From Reticulitermes speratus (Eukaryota > Arthropoda > Insecta > Blattodea > Rhinotermitidae): a stretch of 64,000 nucleotides of DNA. The stretch spans positions 40,077,258 through 40,141,257 of the forward strand of contig JAJKFL010000237.1 in the NCBI GenBank assembly GCA_021186555.1, in the 5' to 3' direction. A program made the translations under genes and the position numbers. Below, in pieces: positions 51,108 through 62,942 of the stretch. Under the pieces are notes generated by a model. The model worked only from the letters and a program-made list of their open reading frames with translations, was not told where the DNA came from and searched no databases. Numbering within the stretch: the first letter of the stretch is position 1; the number at the start of each line of letters is the position of its first letter.

Positions 51108-54100
51108 GGGAACAGACTGAGCGCTATCGTGAACAGACTGAGTGCTATTGTGAACAGAATGAGTGCTATCGTGAACAGACTGAGTGCTATTGTGAACAGA
51201 CTGAGCGCTATCGTGAACAGACTGAGCGCTATCGTGAACAGACTGAGTGCTATTGTGAACAGACTTAGTGCTATCGTGAACAGAATGAGTGCTATCGTGA
51301 ACAGAATGAGTGATATCGTGAACAGACTGAGTGCTATCGTGAACAGATAGTGCTATCGTGAACAGACGTAGTGCTATAGTGAACAGACTGAGTGCTATCG
51401 TGAACAGACTGAGTGCTTTCGTGAACAGACTGAGTGCTATCGTGAACAGACTTAGTGCTATCGTGAACAGACTTAGTGCCATCGTGAACAGACTGAGTGC
51501 TTTCGTGAACAGAATAAGTGCTATCGTGAACAGACTGAGTGCTATCGTGAACAGACTGAGTGCTATCGTGAACAGACTGAGTGCTTTCGTGAACAGACTG
51601 AGTGCTATCGTGAACAGACTGAGTACTATCGTGAACAGATAGTGCCATCGTGAACAGACTTAGTGATATTGTGAACAGACTTAGTGATATCGTGAACAGA
51701 CTTAGTGATATCGTGAACAGATAGTGCTATCGTGAACAGACTTAGTGCTATAGTGAACAGACTTAGTGCTATCGTGAACAGACAGAGTGCTTTCGTGAAC
51801 AGACTTAGTGCTTTCGTGAACAGACGCAGTGCTATCGTGAACAGACTTAGTGCCATCGTGAACAGACTGAGTGCCATCGTGAACAGACTTAGTGCTTTCG
51901 TGAACAGAATGAGTGCTATCGTGAACAGAATGAGTGCTAACGTGAACAGACTGAGTGCTATCGTGAACAGACTGAGTGCTATCGTAAACAGACTGATTAC
52001 TATCGTGAACAGATAGTGCTATCGTGAACAGACGTAGTGCTATTGTGAACAGACTGAGCGCTATCGTGAACAGACTGAGCGCTATCGTGAACAGACTGAG
52101 TGCTATCGTGAACAGACTGAGTGCTATCGTAAACAGACTGAGTACTATCGTGAACAGATAGTGCTATCGTGAACAGACGTAGTGCTATTGTGAACAGACT
52201 GAGGGCTATCGTGAACAGACTGAGTGCTATCGTGAACAGACTGAGTGCTTTCGTGAACAGACTGAGTGCTATCGTAAACAGACTGAGTACTATCGTGAAC
52301 AGATAGTGCTATCGTGAACAGACGTAGTGCTATTGTGAACAGACTGAGCGCTATCGTGAACAGACTGAGCGCTATCGTGAACAGACTGAGTGCTATTGTG
52401 AACAGACTTAGTGCTATCGTGAACAGAATGAGTGCTATCGTGAACAGAATGAGTGATATCGTGAACAGACTGAGTGCTATCGTGAACAGATAGTGCTATC
52501 GTGAACAGACGTAGTGCTATAGTGAACAGACTGAGTGCTATCGTGAACAGACTGAGTGCTTTCGTGAACAGACTGAGTGCTATCGTGAACAGACTTAGTG
52601 CTATCGTGAACAGACTTAGTGCCATCGTGAACAGACTGAGTGCTTTCGTGAACAGAATGAGTGCTATCGTGAACAGAATGAGTGCTATCGTGAACAGACT
52701 GAGTGCTATCGTGAACAGACTGAGTGCTTTCGTGAACAGACTGAGTGCTATCGTGAACAGACTGAGTACTATCGTGAACAGATAGTGCCATCGTGAACAG
52801 ACTTAGTGATATTGTGAACAGACTTAGTGATATCGTGAACAGACTTAGTGATATCGTGAACAGATAGTGCTATCGTGAACAGACTTAGTGCTATAGTGAA
52901 CAGACTTAGTGCTATCGTGAACAGACGCAGTGCTATCGTGAACAGACTTAGTGCCATCGTGAACATACTGAGTGCCATCGTGAACAGACTTAGTGCTTTC
53001 GTGAACAGAATGAGTGCTATCGTGAACAGAATGAGTGCTATCGTGAACAGACTGAGTGCTATCGTGAACAGACTGAGTACTATCGTAAACAGACTGAGTA
53101 CTATCGTGAACAGACTGAGTGCTATCGTGAACAGACTGAGTGCTATAGTGAACAGACTGAGTGCTATCGTGAACAGACTTAGTGCTATCGTGAACAGAAT
53201 GAGTGCTTTCGTGAACAGAATGAGTGCTATCGTGAACAGACTGAGTGCTATCGTGAACAGACTGAGTGCTATCGTCAACAGACTGAGTGCTATCGTGAAC
53301 AGACTGAGTGATATCGTGAACAGACTGAGTGCTATCGTGAACAGACTTAGTGCTATAGTGAACAGACTGAGTGCTATCGTAAACAGACTTAGTGCTATCG
53401 TGAACAGACTGAGTGCTATCGTGAACAGAATGAGTGCTATCGTGAACAGACTGAGTGCTATCGTGAACAAACTTAGTGCTATCGTGAATAGATAGTGCTA
53501 TCGTGAACAGACTTAGTGCCATCGTGAACAGAGTGCTATCGTGAACAGACTTAGTGCTATCGTGAACAGACTTAGTGCTATCGTGAAAAGACTGAGTGCT
53601 ATAGTGAACAGACTGAGTGCTATCGTGAACAGACTTAGTGCTACCGTGAACACTTAGTGATATCGTGAACAGACGTAGTGCTATCATGAAACAGACTGAG
53701 TGCTATAGTGAACAGACTGAGTGCTATCGTGAACAGACTGAGTGCTATCGTGAACAGACTGAGTGCTATCGTGAACAGACTTAGTGCTACCGTGAACACT
53801 TAGTGATATCGTGAACAGACGTAGTGCTATCATAAAACAGACTGAGTGCTATAGTGAACAGACTGAGTGCTATCGTGAACAGACTGAGTGCTATCGTGAA
53901 CAGACTGAGTGCTATCTTGAACAGACTGAGTGCTATCGTGAACAGACTGAGTGCTATCGTGAACAGACTGAGTGCTATCGTGAACAAACTTAGTGCTATC
54001 GTGAATAGATAGTGCTATCGTGAACAGACTTAGTGCCATCGTGAACAGAGTGCTATCGTGAACAGACTTAGTGCTATCGTGAACAGACTTAGTGCTATCG

Positions 54101-54480
54101 TGAAAAGACTGAGTGCTATAGTGAACAGACTGAGTGCTATCGTGAACAGACTTAGTGCTACCGTGAACACTTAGTGATATCGTGAACAGACGTAGTGCTA
54201 TCATGAAACAGACTGAGTGCTATAGTGAACAGACTGAGTGCTATCGTGAACAGACTGAGTGCTATCGTGAACAGACTGAGTGCTATCGTGAACAGACTTA
54301 GTGCTACCGTGAACACTTAGTGATATCGTGAACAGACGTAGTGCTATCATGAAACAGACTGAGTGCTATAGTGAACAGACTGAGTGCTATCGTGAACAGA
54401 CTGAGTGCTATCGTGAACAGACTGAGTGCTATCTTGAACAGACTGAGTGCTATCGTGAACAGACTGAGTGCTATCGTGAA
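51108..54480. repeat. 21-bp minisatellite, about 160 units, with higher-order duplications
   Basis: Unit ctgagtgctatcgtgaacag + a, variants at fixed positions (gtgct/gcgct/gtgat, atc/att/ttc, ctgag/cttag/atgag/cgtag). A long segment near 51334-51730 recurs at 52477-52870 (offset about 1143 bp). A second block around 53480-53780 recurs near 54000-54300. As 21 is a multiple of 3, four of six frames stay open and give artefactual proteins of up to 280 residues (MNRLSAIV, VHDSTQS, ALSLFTI). Confidence 0.98.
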
Positions 54481-54536
54481 CTCGTGAGCAACACAAAAGG
54501 AAAGCACCTGAAATTAAATGCAATGTAACGACCTAC

Positions 54537-54712
54537 TGAATTAACTGCATGCAGCACAGACCTTCTTGACATGCGAAGTCTCAGCTAGTGGAGAAATTCT
54601 CCGCATTTTATGGCACGTGCGGGTTCGTTACCTTGCTCACAAAAGCTGTCCATTTGTCCCTATCCTCGACCAGATGAACCCAATTCAAGTCCCAGATCCT
54701 ATTTAAATACGC
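54537..54712 (-). pseudogene. LINE-I 3' end fragment
   Basis: catgcagcacagaccttctt, agctagtggagaaattctcc, gcattttatggcacgtgcg and tatcctcgaccagatgaac: the last part of LINE-I only. Confidence 0.75.
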
Positions 54713-54902
54713 CAATTCTTACACGCACATTACACTATGCCAGGAATATAGCATGTTGCAACGTATAACAAACTCGCAATACGTGGACTAACGTGCTGCC
54801 TCAACTGACACGAAGAGAGAACAGTCAAATAAAGCAGATAACAGACAGTCAACAAGGGGACTATGTCGATATGTTAACAGTTGCAATAACTGCATTAAGG
54901 TG

Positions 54903-56811
54903 GATTATAGACAGTTCGTACCGCGCAGTAAACACACTCCGTCTCAGTTATACAAACCAGTCAGTTAATGTTGTACAGTGAAATAATCGCTGTTTGTTCT
55001 GAGATCCACACAAAACACATAAATACAGTTCGTACCGCGCAGTAAACACACTCCGTCTCAGTTATACAAACCAGTCAGTTAATGTTGTACAGTGAAATAA
55101 TCGCTGTTTGTTCTGAGATCCACACAAAACACATAAATACAGTCCGTACCGCGCAGTAAACACACTCCGTCTCAGTTATACAAACCAGTCAGTTAATGTT
55201 GTACAGTGAAATAATCGCTGTTTGTTCTGAGATCCACACAAAACACATAAATACAGTCCGTACCGCGCAGTAAACACACTATGTCTCAGTTATACAAACC
55301 AGTCAGTTAATGTTGTACAGTGAAATAATCGCTGTTTGTTCTGAGATCCACACAAAACACATAAATACAGTCCGTACCGCGCAGTAAACACACTACGTCT
55401 CAGTTATACAAACCAGTCAGTTAATGTTGTACAGTGAAATAATCGCTGTTTGTTCTGAGATCCACACAAAACACATAAATACAGTCCGTACCGCGCAGTA
55501 AACACACTCCGTCTCAGTTATACAAACCAGTCAGTTAATGCTGTACAGTGAAATAATCGCTGTTTGTTCTGAGATCCACACAAAACACATAAATACAGTC
55601 CGTACCGCGCAGTAAACACACTCCGTCTCAGTTATACAAACCAGTCAGTTAATGTTGTACAGTGAAATAATCGCTGTTTGTTCTGAGATCCACACAAAAC
55701 ACATAAATACAGTCCGTACCGCGCAGTAAACACACTCCGTCTCAGTTATACAAACCAGTCAGTTAATGTTGTACAGTGAAATAATCGCTGTTTGTTCTGA
55801 GATCCACACAAAACACATAAATACAGTCCGTACCGCGCAGTAAACACACTCCGTCTCAGTTATACAAACCAGTCAGTTAATGTTGTACAGTGAAATAATC
55901 GCTGTTTGTTCTGAGATCCACACAAAACACATAAATACAGTCCGTACCGCGCAGTAAACACACTCCGTCTCAGTTATACAAACCAGTCAGTTAATGTTGT
56001 ACAGTGAAATAATCGCTGTTTGTTCTGAGATCCACACAAAACACATAAATACAGTCCGTACCGCGCAGTAAACACACTCCGTCTCAGTTATACAAACCAG
56101 TCAGTTAATGTTGTACAGTGAAATAATCGCTGTTTGTTCTGAGATCCACACAAAACACATAAATACAGTCCGTACCGCGCAGTAAACACACTACGTCTCA
56201 GTTATACAAACCAGTCAGTTAATGTTGTACAGTGAAATAATCGCTGTTTGTTCTGAGATCCACACAAAACACATAAATACAGTCCGTACCGCGCAGTAAA
56301 CACACTCCGTCTCAGTTATACAAACCAGTCAGTTAATGTTGTACAGTGAAATAATCGCTGTTTGTTCTGAGATCCACACAAAACACATAAATACAGTCCG
56401 TACCGCGCAGTAAACACACTCCGTCTCAGTTATACAAACCAGTCAGTTAATGCTGTACAGTGAAATAATCGCTGTTTGTTCTGAGATCCACACAAAACAC
56501 ATAAATACAGTCCGTACCGCGCAGTAAACACACTCCGTCTCAGTTATACAAACCAGTCAGTTAATGCTGTACAGTGAAATAATCGCTGTTTGTTCTGAGA
56601 TCCACACAAAACACATAAATACAGTCCGTACCGCGCAGTAAACACACTCCGTCTCAGTTATACAAACCAGTCAGTTAATGCTGTACAGTGAAATAATCGC
56701 TGTTTGTTCTGAGATCCACACAAAACACATAAATACACTGTGTAGGCAGAACGTAGAATTTGTGAATGTTAAACATGGTGGTACATATACTAACCACCGG
56801 GCTTTAAAGAG
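54903..56811 (-). mobile_element. PB-MITE 114-bp satellite array, inverted relative to 8.9 kb
   Basis: About 16 units of the complement of the 8864 array (gtccgtaccgcgcagtaaac, actccgtctcagttatac, ctgtttgttctgagatcc). The right end is a normal PB-MITE terminus: gtagaatttgtgaatgttaa, taaccaccgggctttaaaga and TTAA at 56812-56815. The left terminus is not preserved. No 212-bp units occur here. Confidence 0.9.
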
Positions 56812-56815
56812 TTAA

Positions 56816-57287
56816 ATATGTCCGTGTGCAAGCAATAAAGACATATGGCACAGTGTAGCTACAACTCCATATTCAGTTTAGACTCACGCTAGTCCCAAGC
56901 ACTATATGTTCGTACAAACAAGCTACTGGCTAACGCTAACCCCCCCCCCCCCATACAATCCGCTGCCACATATTTGCCACACAATCAATAATAGAGTCAA
57001 ATTACCATAATTAACATTACTATACATGCTCTAAAATGCCATCTTCCCCACCATCCAGGGACTTACTGTCGTGGCCTCCAAAACAGTTCCTTGCTTCAGG
57101 CTTCCCGATTCCCCGCAGCGAACAGCCATTGTTTCCATAAACCCCATTAGCCAATTGGCCTTTTCTTATGGAGATGCTGTGCGCCTGCTGACAGTTACGA
57201 ACTGAATATTTAACTATTCTTCACATTAAGTAGAGGTTTTGGCAGGACTGCATTCCGTCTTTATTTTAACTAAATAACACGCTTCAA
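56816..57287. other. Unassigned sequence with a poly-C run
   Basis: C run at about 56940-56952. No gene recognised. Confidence 0.45.
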
Positions 57288-57345
57288 TGATGAAGGTGGA
57301 TGAGACGGGCGGGCACGTAGCACGAATGGGAGATAGAACTCTTAT
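57288..57345 (+). pseudogene. Tiny LINE-I fragment
   Basis: Encodes a short match to [11 protein letters not shown] (gggcacgtagcacgaatgg, gagataga). Too short for certainty. Confidence 0.35.
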
Positions 57346-57411
57346 TATTTAAAGTCATTTTCACTCGCTTAGATTATGCATTCGGTGTTAGGTCAATAAA
57401 TATGTACAGAG

Positions 57412-57480
57412 CAATGGCGGAATGATACTGACAGGGGAAAACCGAAGTGCCGGGAGAAACACCTGTCACATTGGCGGAGA
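57412..57480 (-). mobile_element. SINE-B body fragment
   Basis: actgacaggggaaaaccgaa, gtgccgggagaaacacctgt and cacattgg are the complement of the SINE-B body. Confidence 0.7.
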
Positions 57481-57540
57481 GAACAGATGTCTTAGGTTTT
57501 GGTGGGAGTTTAATTGAAAGTTTAATTGAAAGACTTACTG

Positions 57541-57571
<31 letters not shown>

Positions 57572-57574
57572 AAA

Positions 57575-57950
57575 CCATGGCTCGACAGCCCTATATGGGC
57601 TTGGGCCTTCTCTTTCCGAGGTTACTTGGTCTTGTGCATTTGTGCGTGAGTGACCGGCCACTGGCCGCGCTGGTCTCAATCCTGATGTGACTGCCATCTG
57701 GCAGTCAGTCAGGAGATTTGGGTGAGAAATTTTGCTTACGAGCATTACTAGTTATATTCATGCCCGTAAGGTTCTTTTACATGCCGTAAATCTACGACAT
57801 CGGACCGACGGCTTTACTTCCCCTCAGAAGTAAGTTGTGCTACGGATATTTATCACCCTTAAAAATCCATCGACCTCGGTCGGGATCGAACCCGCGAACT
57901 TTGGGTCCAGTGGCGAGCACGCTAACCACTCGTCCACCGAAGGCGACGGT
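57575..57950 (-). mobile_element. SINE-G, tRNA-derived
   Basis: The minus-strand head cggtggacgagtggttagcg (A box) and gcgggttcgatcccgaccg (B box) is long and well kept. The body is distinct (cagtcagtcaggagatttgg, gtaaggttcttttacatgcc). The 3' end again reads catggctcgacagccctata, like SINE-A, and is joined to an AAT run at 57541-57572. Confidence 0.8.
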
Positions 57951-58272
57951 AGAGGCAACTGTAACCATGTCAAAATCACCCACAAAATACCTCAGCAACG
58001 TACCTCCAAAGCACGACATCGAGGAACTACAGCAAACAGCCATATTGACACTGCACATGTACTGCGGGAAGTACTGGTGTAAAGTACAGAACATTGAGCG
58101 TGGGAAATAGCATTACATGTAGCGTAAATTGTAACTACAGAATAGCTGTAACATTGTTACCGTAGAGACATGGTTTGTTTTGTATATGTAATTGTAAATA
58201 CACTGCATAGAGGTGGTAAGGAGTAATAATATAATAATAATCATATAATCGCGCATGAAACTTCGCCTGTAA
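57951..58272. other. Unassigned sequence
   Basis: Frames of 81-91 codons here overlap the SINE-G head and have no recognised domain. Confidence 0.45.
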
Positions 58273-58280
58273 CATTACGG

Positions 58281-58620
58281 CAGCGGTTAAACCGGGGTGC
58301 ACGCCCCCCGTGGGGTTCTGAGGTTTCCTTTCTGGGGGTGCGACCCGACACATGGCAAATGTTTCTTAATTTTACTGCAAAGTTAAAATAAATATGTAAT
58401 TCTATCCATTTCCTTTTTATAGTTACGCTACGTTTTAGGTTTTTGAAAAACTGACGGATTTTAACTATTTTTGAAACGGTCTAGAGGATATACAGGGGCA
58501 TACACAAAAGAATGGTGCGGTAACAACCAGCTTTCTTTTGAAACCGCACCATTCTTTGTGTATGCCCTGTATTTTGAGAAACACGTGGATGCGACCTGCG
58601 GTAGAGGTTAAGAAGCACTG
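58281..58620. mobile_element. hAT-type MITE with nested MLE-1 hairpin
   Basis: Ends cagcggttaaaccggggtg and ggttaagaagcactg are hAT-like. Flanks cattacgg (58273-58280) and ctttaggg (58621-58628) agree at 6 of 8. A TA-flanked MLE-1 hairpin interrupts it at 58493. Confidence 0.7.
58493..58569. mobile_element. MLE-1 hairpin MITE nested in hAT MITE
   Basis: Arms caggggcatacacaaaagaa and the complement, a different centre (aacaaccagctttctt) from the other two, TA on both sides. Confidence 0.93.
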
Positions 58621-58674
58621 CTTTAGGGGAAGAAGAGATACTGTGGGGGTAGGAGGGGGTGCCCACGAAGATGT

Positions 58675-59065
58675 TTTGTATGAATAAACAGAAGACTGGA
58701 GAAAACTGCATAACGAGGACCTTCAACGTCTGTACTTCTTACCAAATAATATTAGGGTGATAAAACCAAGGACAATAAGATGGGCGGGGCATGTAACACG
58801 TAGGGAGGAAATATATGTATGCAGACTATTGGTGGAGAAACCTAAAGGAAAATGACAAACTGGAAGATCTAGTGTTAGATGGTAGGATAACATTATTAGA
58901 ACGTACCGTAACAAACAGGACGGAAGTGGACTGGATTTATGTGGCTTATGATAAAGACATGTAGCGGGCTGTTGTGAACATGGTAATGAACATTTGGGTT
59001 GCATAAATTGCAGGGAATTTCTTGACTACCCGAGGAAACACTAACTTCTCGAGAAGGACTCTCAT
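58675..59065 (+). pseudogene. LINE-I 3' fragment, plus strand
   Basis: Frames give EDWRKLHNEDLQRLYFLPN, then IKPRTIRWAGHVTR, then RLLVEKPKGK, then GWTGFMWL-like sequence and the 3' end ttgcagggaatttcttgac. It has at least two frameshifts. Confidence 0.82.
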
Positions 59066-59624
59066 AGAGATACTTAGAGAAATGTTGTGACATTTAAACA
59101 TTGTTTTAAGAAAGGAGCATATGTTAACATGTGTGTTTTCTGCGAGGTGTTACGGTTTAGTTTCACAACAGTTACAAAAATTTTGCAGACATCACTGCAA
59201 GCATATTCCACCTTCAGGACTGACACGACGAGTTCCTACCAAAGTGCAAGACGCCACACTCAACGCTCACCGCTGTGAGAGCCTCTAAATCAATAAGAGA
59301 TTAAGGTTATATCAGAACAGAGTATAATGGGCAAGTGAGAGGAACTGTGCTGGTAGCATAGCTGGTAGGATGAGGTGCTTCACAAACTGGGTCAATGTCG
59401 CCTGATTCTTTGTTGCTCCTGTTTGACGAACATGCAGTGGCGAAGTCTCGAGTGTGACGAAAACAAGGTGGGGCCGTTCGCCCATTGTCTTCGCCTTTTC
59501 TTCACTAACACGGAAGCCAAATCTCCGTCATGGAGGAATAAAAAAAAATTCCATGAATTTTAACACCTTGTGTCCTTACTAGAGAGCTGGTACAGTTTAT
59601 AGGCGACTTCGCAAAATTGCGAAA
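59066..59624. other. Unassigned sequence
   Basis: Two frames of about 62 codons (59087 and 59375) have no recognised domain. Confidence 0.45.
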
Positions 59625-60130
59625 AGCGACTGTTAGCTTCGTCATGTCTGTCTATCCGTCCGCATGGAAAAAACTCGGCTGTCACTAAATGGATTTTCGT
59701 GAAGTTTGAGGAACTTGATATCTGAGTACCTTTCGGAAACCTGTCCAGAAAATCCAAGTCCCATTAAAATCTGACAAGAATAACGGGTACTTTACATGAA
59801 GACCTATGTACATTTATGATAATATCTCGCTCAATTCTTCTTAAAATGAGAAATGTTTCAGACAAAAGTTGTAGATAAAATCAAAACACACATTTTATGT
59901 TCAATAACGTTTTTCCGAAAATCGTACCGTTTGTGAGATAATGTGGAAAAATATGGTACAGCCGGACAGGCCACAGATGACAATATAATACGGCGCATGC
60001 GCTTTGCATGCTGCATAAGTAAGGCTACAGACACACACTCAGAATATGTAATACTTTTTGTTTTTCGACGGCAAGAATGGTAATGCGAACGCGCCTCAAT
60101 GATACGTTATACGTATATTGCCTGTCTTAT
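59625..60130 (+). repeat. R1 dispersed repeat, copy 1
   Basis: Homologous to 60888-61400 along about 500 bp: gtctgtctatccgtccgcatgg, aagacctatgtacatttatg, atctcgctcaattcttctta, cggcgcatgcgctttgcatg, cgaacgcgcctcaatg. A minus-strand frame containing DGQTDMAKL-type sequence is shared by relatives, but I recognise no enzyme. Class unknown. Confidence 0.8.
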
Positions 60131-60147
60131 TGTTTCCTCGCGTAGCA

Positions 60148-60184
60148 AGTTATGTATGTATGTATGTATGTATGTATGTATGTA

Positions 60185-60215
<31 letters not shown>

Positions 60216-60288
60216 ATGTGTGTATGTATGTATGTATGTATGTATGTATGTATGTATGTGTGTGTATGTATGTATGTATGTATGTATT
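60148..60288. repeat. (TATG)n microsatellite
   Basis: About 35 tetranucleotides with TGTG interruptions. It gives artefactual CMYVCMYV frames and sits directly downstream of R1. Confidence 0.97.
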
Positions 60289-60887
60289 CAGTACAGCCTG
60301 TGATCCCACCGAAACACAACACAAACATATCCCGTATACCAATGAGGAGATTTACCGTCTGAGCCAGCGTAGCACGCCTATTATTTGACAGAATGGGGCG
60401 CAGTTTCCAAAAAAGTAACACAAATTTCATACATTTCAATCTACAATTTTGTAATAATTAGGGCACATAAAGCACTGCTTGTCGGTTCGTCATACGTTTC
60501 CATGGAAACCAAATGAAAATCGTTGTTACTTAAGAACCACCAACAGATGGCAGCAATAAACAACATTGGAATGCTAGCTCAGTCGGTATTACTGCGTCTA
60601 AAATAGCTGGAAGACATTTAAATGCAGATCGCAGAGTAACATTGGGTTTTTTTTTTATCGAGATGTCTTTACACTGTTTTACGAAGGCCGCGTTCAGTGT
60701 TACAGACTGTTAATGTGTGTTTAGGGGACTAAACGAAAACAAACAGTGATCAGACAGTATTAACAGACAAGCAGTGTTTGCTTGCCAAAATGTGGTGGTC
60801 TAGATTATTGCTATTATCATGCTTATTCTACCAAGCTCTCTTTAGTGAACTTCTCCAAGTTCGCAGCGAGCAAATTTCTAGAAGTGA
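60289..60887 (+). other. Unassigned sequence with a tRNA-like head
   Basis: At 60571 atgctagctcagtcggtat resembles a SINE A box and atttaaatgcagatcgcag lies where a B box would be, but is not a match. Nothing else recognised. Confidence 0.35.
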
Positions 60888-61400
60888 CTATTAGTTTCGC
60901 CATGTCTGTCCGGCTGTCTGTCTTTCTGTTTGTCTGTCCGTCCGTATGGAAAAACTCGGCTCCCACTGAACGGATTTTAATTAAATTTGATACTTGAATA
61001 TTTTTCGAAAATCTGTCGGGTAATTTCAAGTTTCATTAAAATCTGACAACAATAACAGGTACTTTACATGAAGACCTATGTACATTTATGATAATATCTC
61101 GCTCAATTCTTCTTAGAATGAGAAATATTTCAGACAAAAGTTGTAGAGAAAACCAAAACACACATTTTATGTTCAATAACTTTTCCCAGAAAATCGTGCC
61201 GTTTATGAGATAATGTGGAAAAATATGGTACAGCCAGACAGACCACAGACGACAATATAATACGGCGCATGCGCTTTGCATGCTGGATAACTAAGGCTAC
61301 AGACACACACTCAGAATATGTAATACTTATTGCTTTTACACGGCAACAATGGTTACGCGAACGCGCCTCAATGTTACGTTACACGTACATTGCCTGTCTT
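60888..61400 (+). repeat. R1 dispersed repeat, copy 2
   Basis: Same order as 59625-60130 with substitutions; the left end has a longer (TCTG)n-like stretch (gtccggctgtctgtctttct). The right end reads gttacgcgaacgcgcctcaa and tgcctgtcttgttt, as at 25946. Confidence 0.8.
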
Positions 61401-61625
61401 GTTTAGGTTAAAAATGGGCCCTCATACTGGAAAAAAAATTCGGAATTGCTCTGGACCATAGCCTATGTGATGACTATTATTATGCACATGACGTAACCGT
61501 TGTGTGTGCACATACGTAAGCAGGCAATATAAAACAGTTCCTTAACTGACGTTAATACCAAATCATACACAAACACAAATGCTACAAGCCGCTCTATAAC
61601 CATATACTCTCGTATATATACATTT
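61401..61625. other. Unassigned sequence
   Basis: No recognised feature. Confidence 0.45.
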
Positions 61626-62190
61626 TCAATTAGCGATGCTGTAACTAACTTTGTCGACTGCCAGGCTTCATTCATTCTGCAGTCTGTCTTAAGACAGGTC
61701 CGTAGCCTCTTCCAAAGCGAGTTCTCCACACAGTGCGATCTAGTTCTTCCTCTTTCAATTTCCAGTATCTTTTCTTTTCCTTAAGGTCATCCAGTAGCTG
61801 CTTACGCCTTCTCCCTCGTCTTCCCGTCATTTCTATCCTTCCCTCTAACTTTCCTTCAATCACAGTTTCAGAAGGCAGTTTCTACGCAAGATGTGACCAA
61901 TCCAGTTAGCCTTTCTTCTTTTTATTGTATGTACGATATTCCTCTCCTCCTTCACTCTATGTAATACTTCTTCATTTCTCACACGATCGGTCCAACTGAT
62001 CTTCTCCATTCTTCTCCAGCACCACATATCAAAACTTTCCAGATACTTCCGATCTACTTTCCGAAGTGTCCACGTTTCAGCACCGTACAAAGCTATGCTC
62101 CAAATGTAGCACTTTACTAGGCTTACTGGCGAATAATGACCTGAACAGGACGTCAAATAAACAGGTCGTGACCTAATTAAAGGCACTGCC
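61626..62190 (-). pseudogene. LINE-II reverse transcriptase C-terminal fragment
   Basis: The minus strand encodes SLVKCYIWSIALYGAETWTL, then RKVDRKYLESFDMWCWRRM, EKISWTDRVRNEEVLHRV and IKRRKANWIGHILRRNCLL. After a frameshift at about 61862 it continues VIEGKLEGRIEMTGRRGRRR, KQLLDDLKEKKRYWKLKEEE and LDRTVWRTRFGRGYGPVLRQ. YGAETWTL and WIGHILRRN are standard C-terminal landmarks of insect endonuclease/RT LINEs (jockey/RTE-like). The fingers-palm RT motifs are missing because of 5' truncation near 62190. It is a dead fragment, with a second piece at 45225. Confidence 0.88.
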
Positions 62191-62940
62191 CTGGTCCTTA
62201 CTTGGATGTACTGCGGAATACCACGAAATAACTCAATCTGAACAGCCCGTTTCCGAACGAGGGCTCAAACCGTTATCTCCATCAATTTAATTTCAAATTT
62301 ATTCACTTGGGCTTTCACTTTATTCTTTCCGTCCTCCGTCATCTCTTTCTAGATCGAGCAGGCTGGTGTAGCGGCAAAAATTTAGACTTGTATTATGAAG
62401 ATGTGCTGTTAAATTACCGGCCGTCTTAGCTGCTATTTTGGTGATTTACAGACAATGCCATGACAATAGTACAATCAGGCCCTTACAGTTTCCTTCCAGA
62501 TCCTTTCCCCATTCGACCTTATACAGTCTCCGACACTGAAAGACGTTGAACAAATCACTTTTTTTTTTACATTCTCTTTCTCTTTGCTTCTCTTAATCTC
62601 TCCAGTTTTTCCCCTCTGTATTTGTTAATATATATACTTTTTGCATTTCTTTCTCCCTATTATATTTATTCTGCTATTCTTCTTTAAGCCTATATTCGTT
62701 TATATTTCTCATTTATTTTGTTATTTCTCTCTGTAGCATATTATAAATATTCTTAGCGCACGTATATTACAACGCCGAAGGCTCCACTTGTTCTTGCCTA
62801 GCTGTCTCTAGAACAAATTCTAGTACGTACAGTACGGAACAAAATCAAGTTAACAGCAAACGCGAAATATACAAACATACTACAAAATTCTAATTTTTAT
62901 ATACTTTCGGATTTTCTTTCTCTGAATTAAAGTCAACTCA
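62191..62940. other. Unassigned pyrimidine-rich sequence
   Basis: T/C-rich over 62500-62760. No gene or family recognised. Confidence 0.45.
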
Positions 62941-62942
62941 AC

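Noticed and set aside
51129-54204. Frames of up to 280 codons on both strands (NRLSAIV, VHDSTQS, SLFTIAL)
   Set aside because: A 21-bp minisatellite keeps several frames open at once on both strands, the mark of an artefact rather than of a coding gene.
57890-57945. Functional tRNA (serine-like) on minus
   Set aside because: It is joined to a SINE body and an AAT tail with no separate terminator, so it is better read as a SINE head.
60099-60439. Frames with CMYVCMYV or HTYIHTYI
   Set aside because: Translations of a (TATG)n microsatellite.
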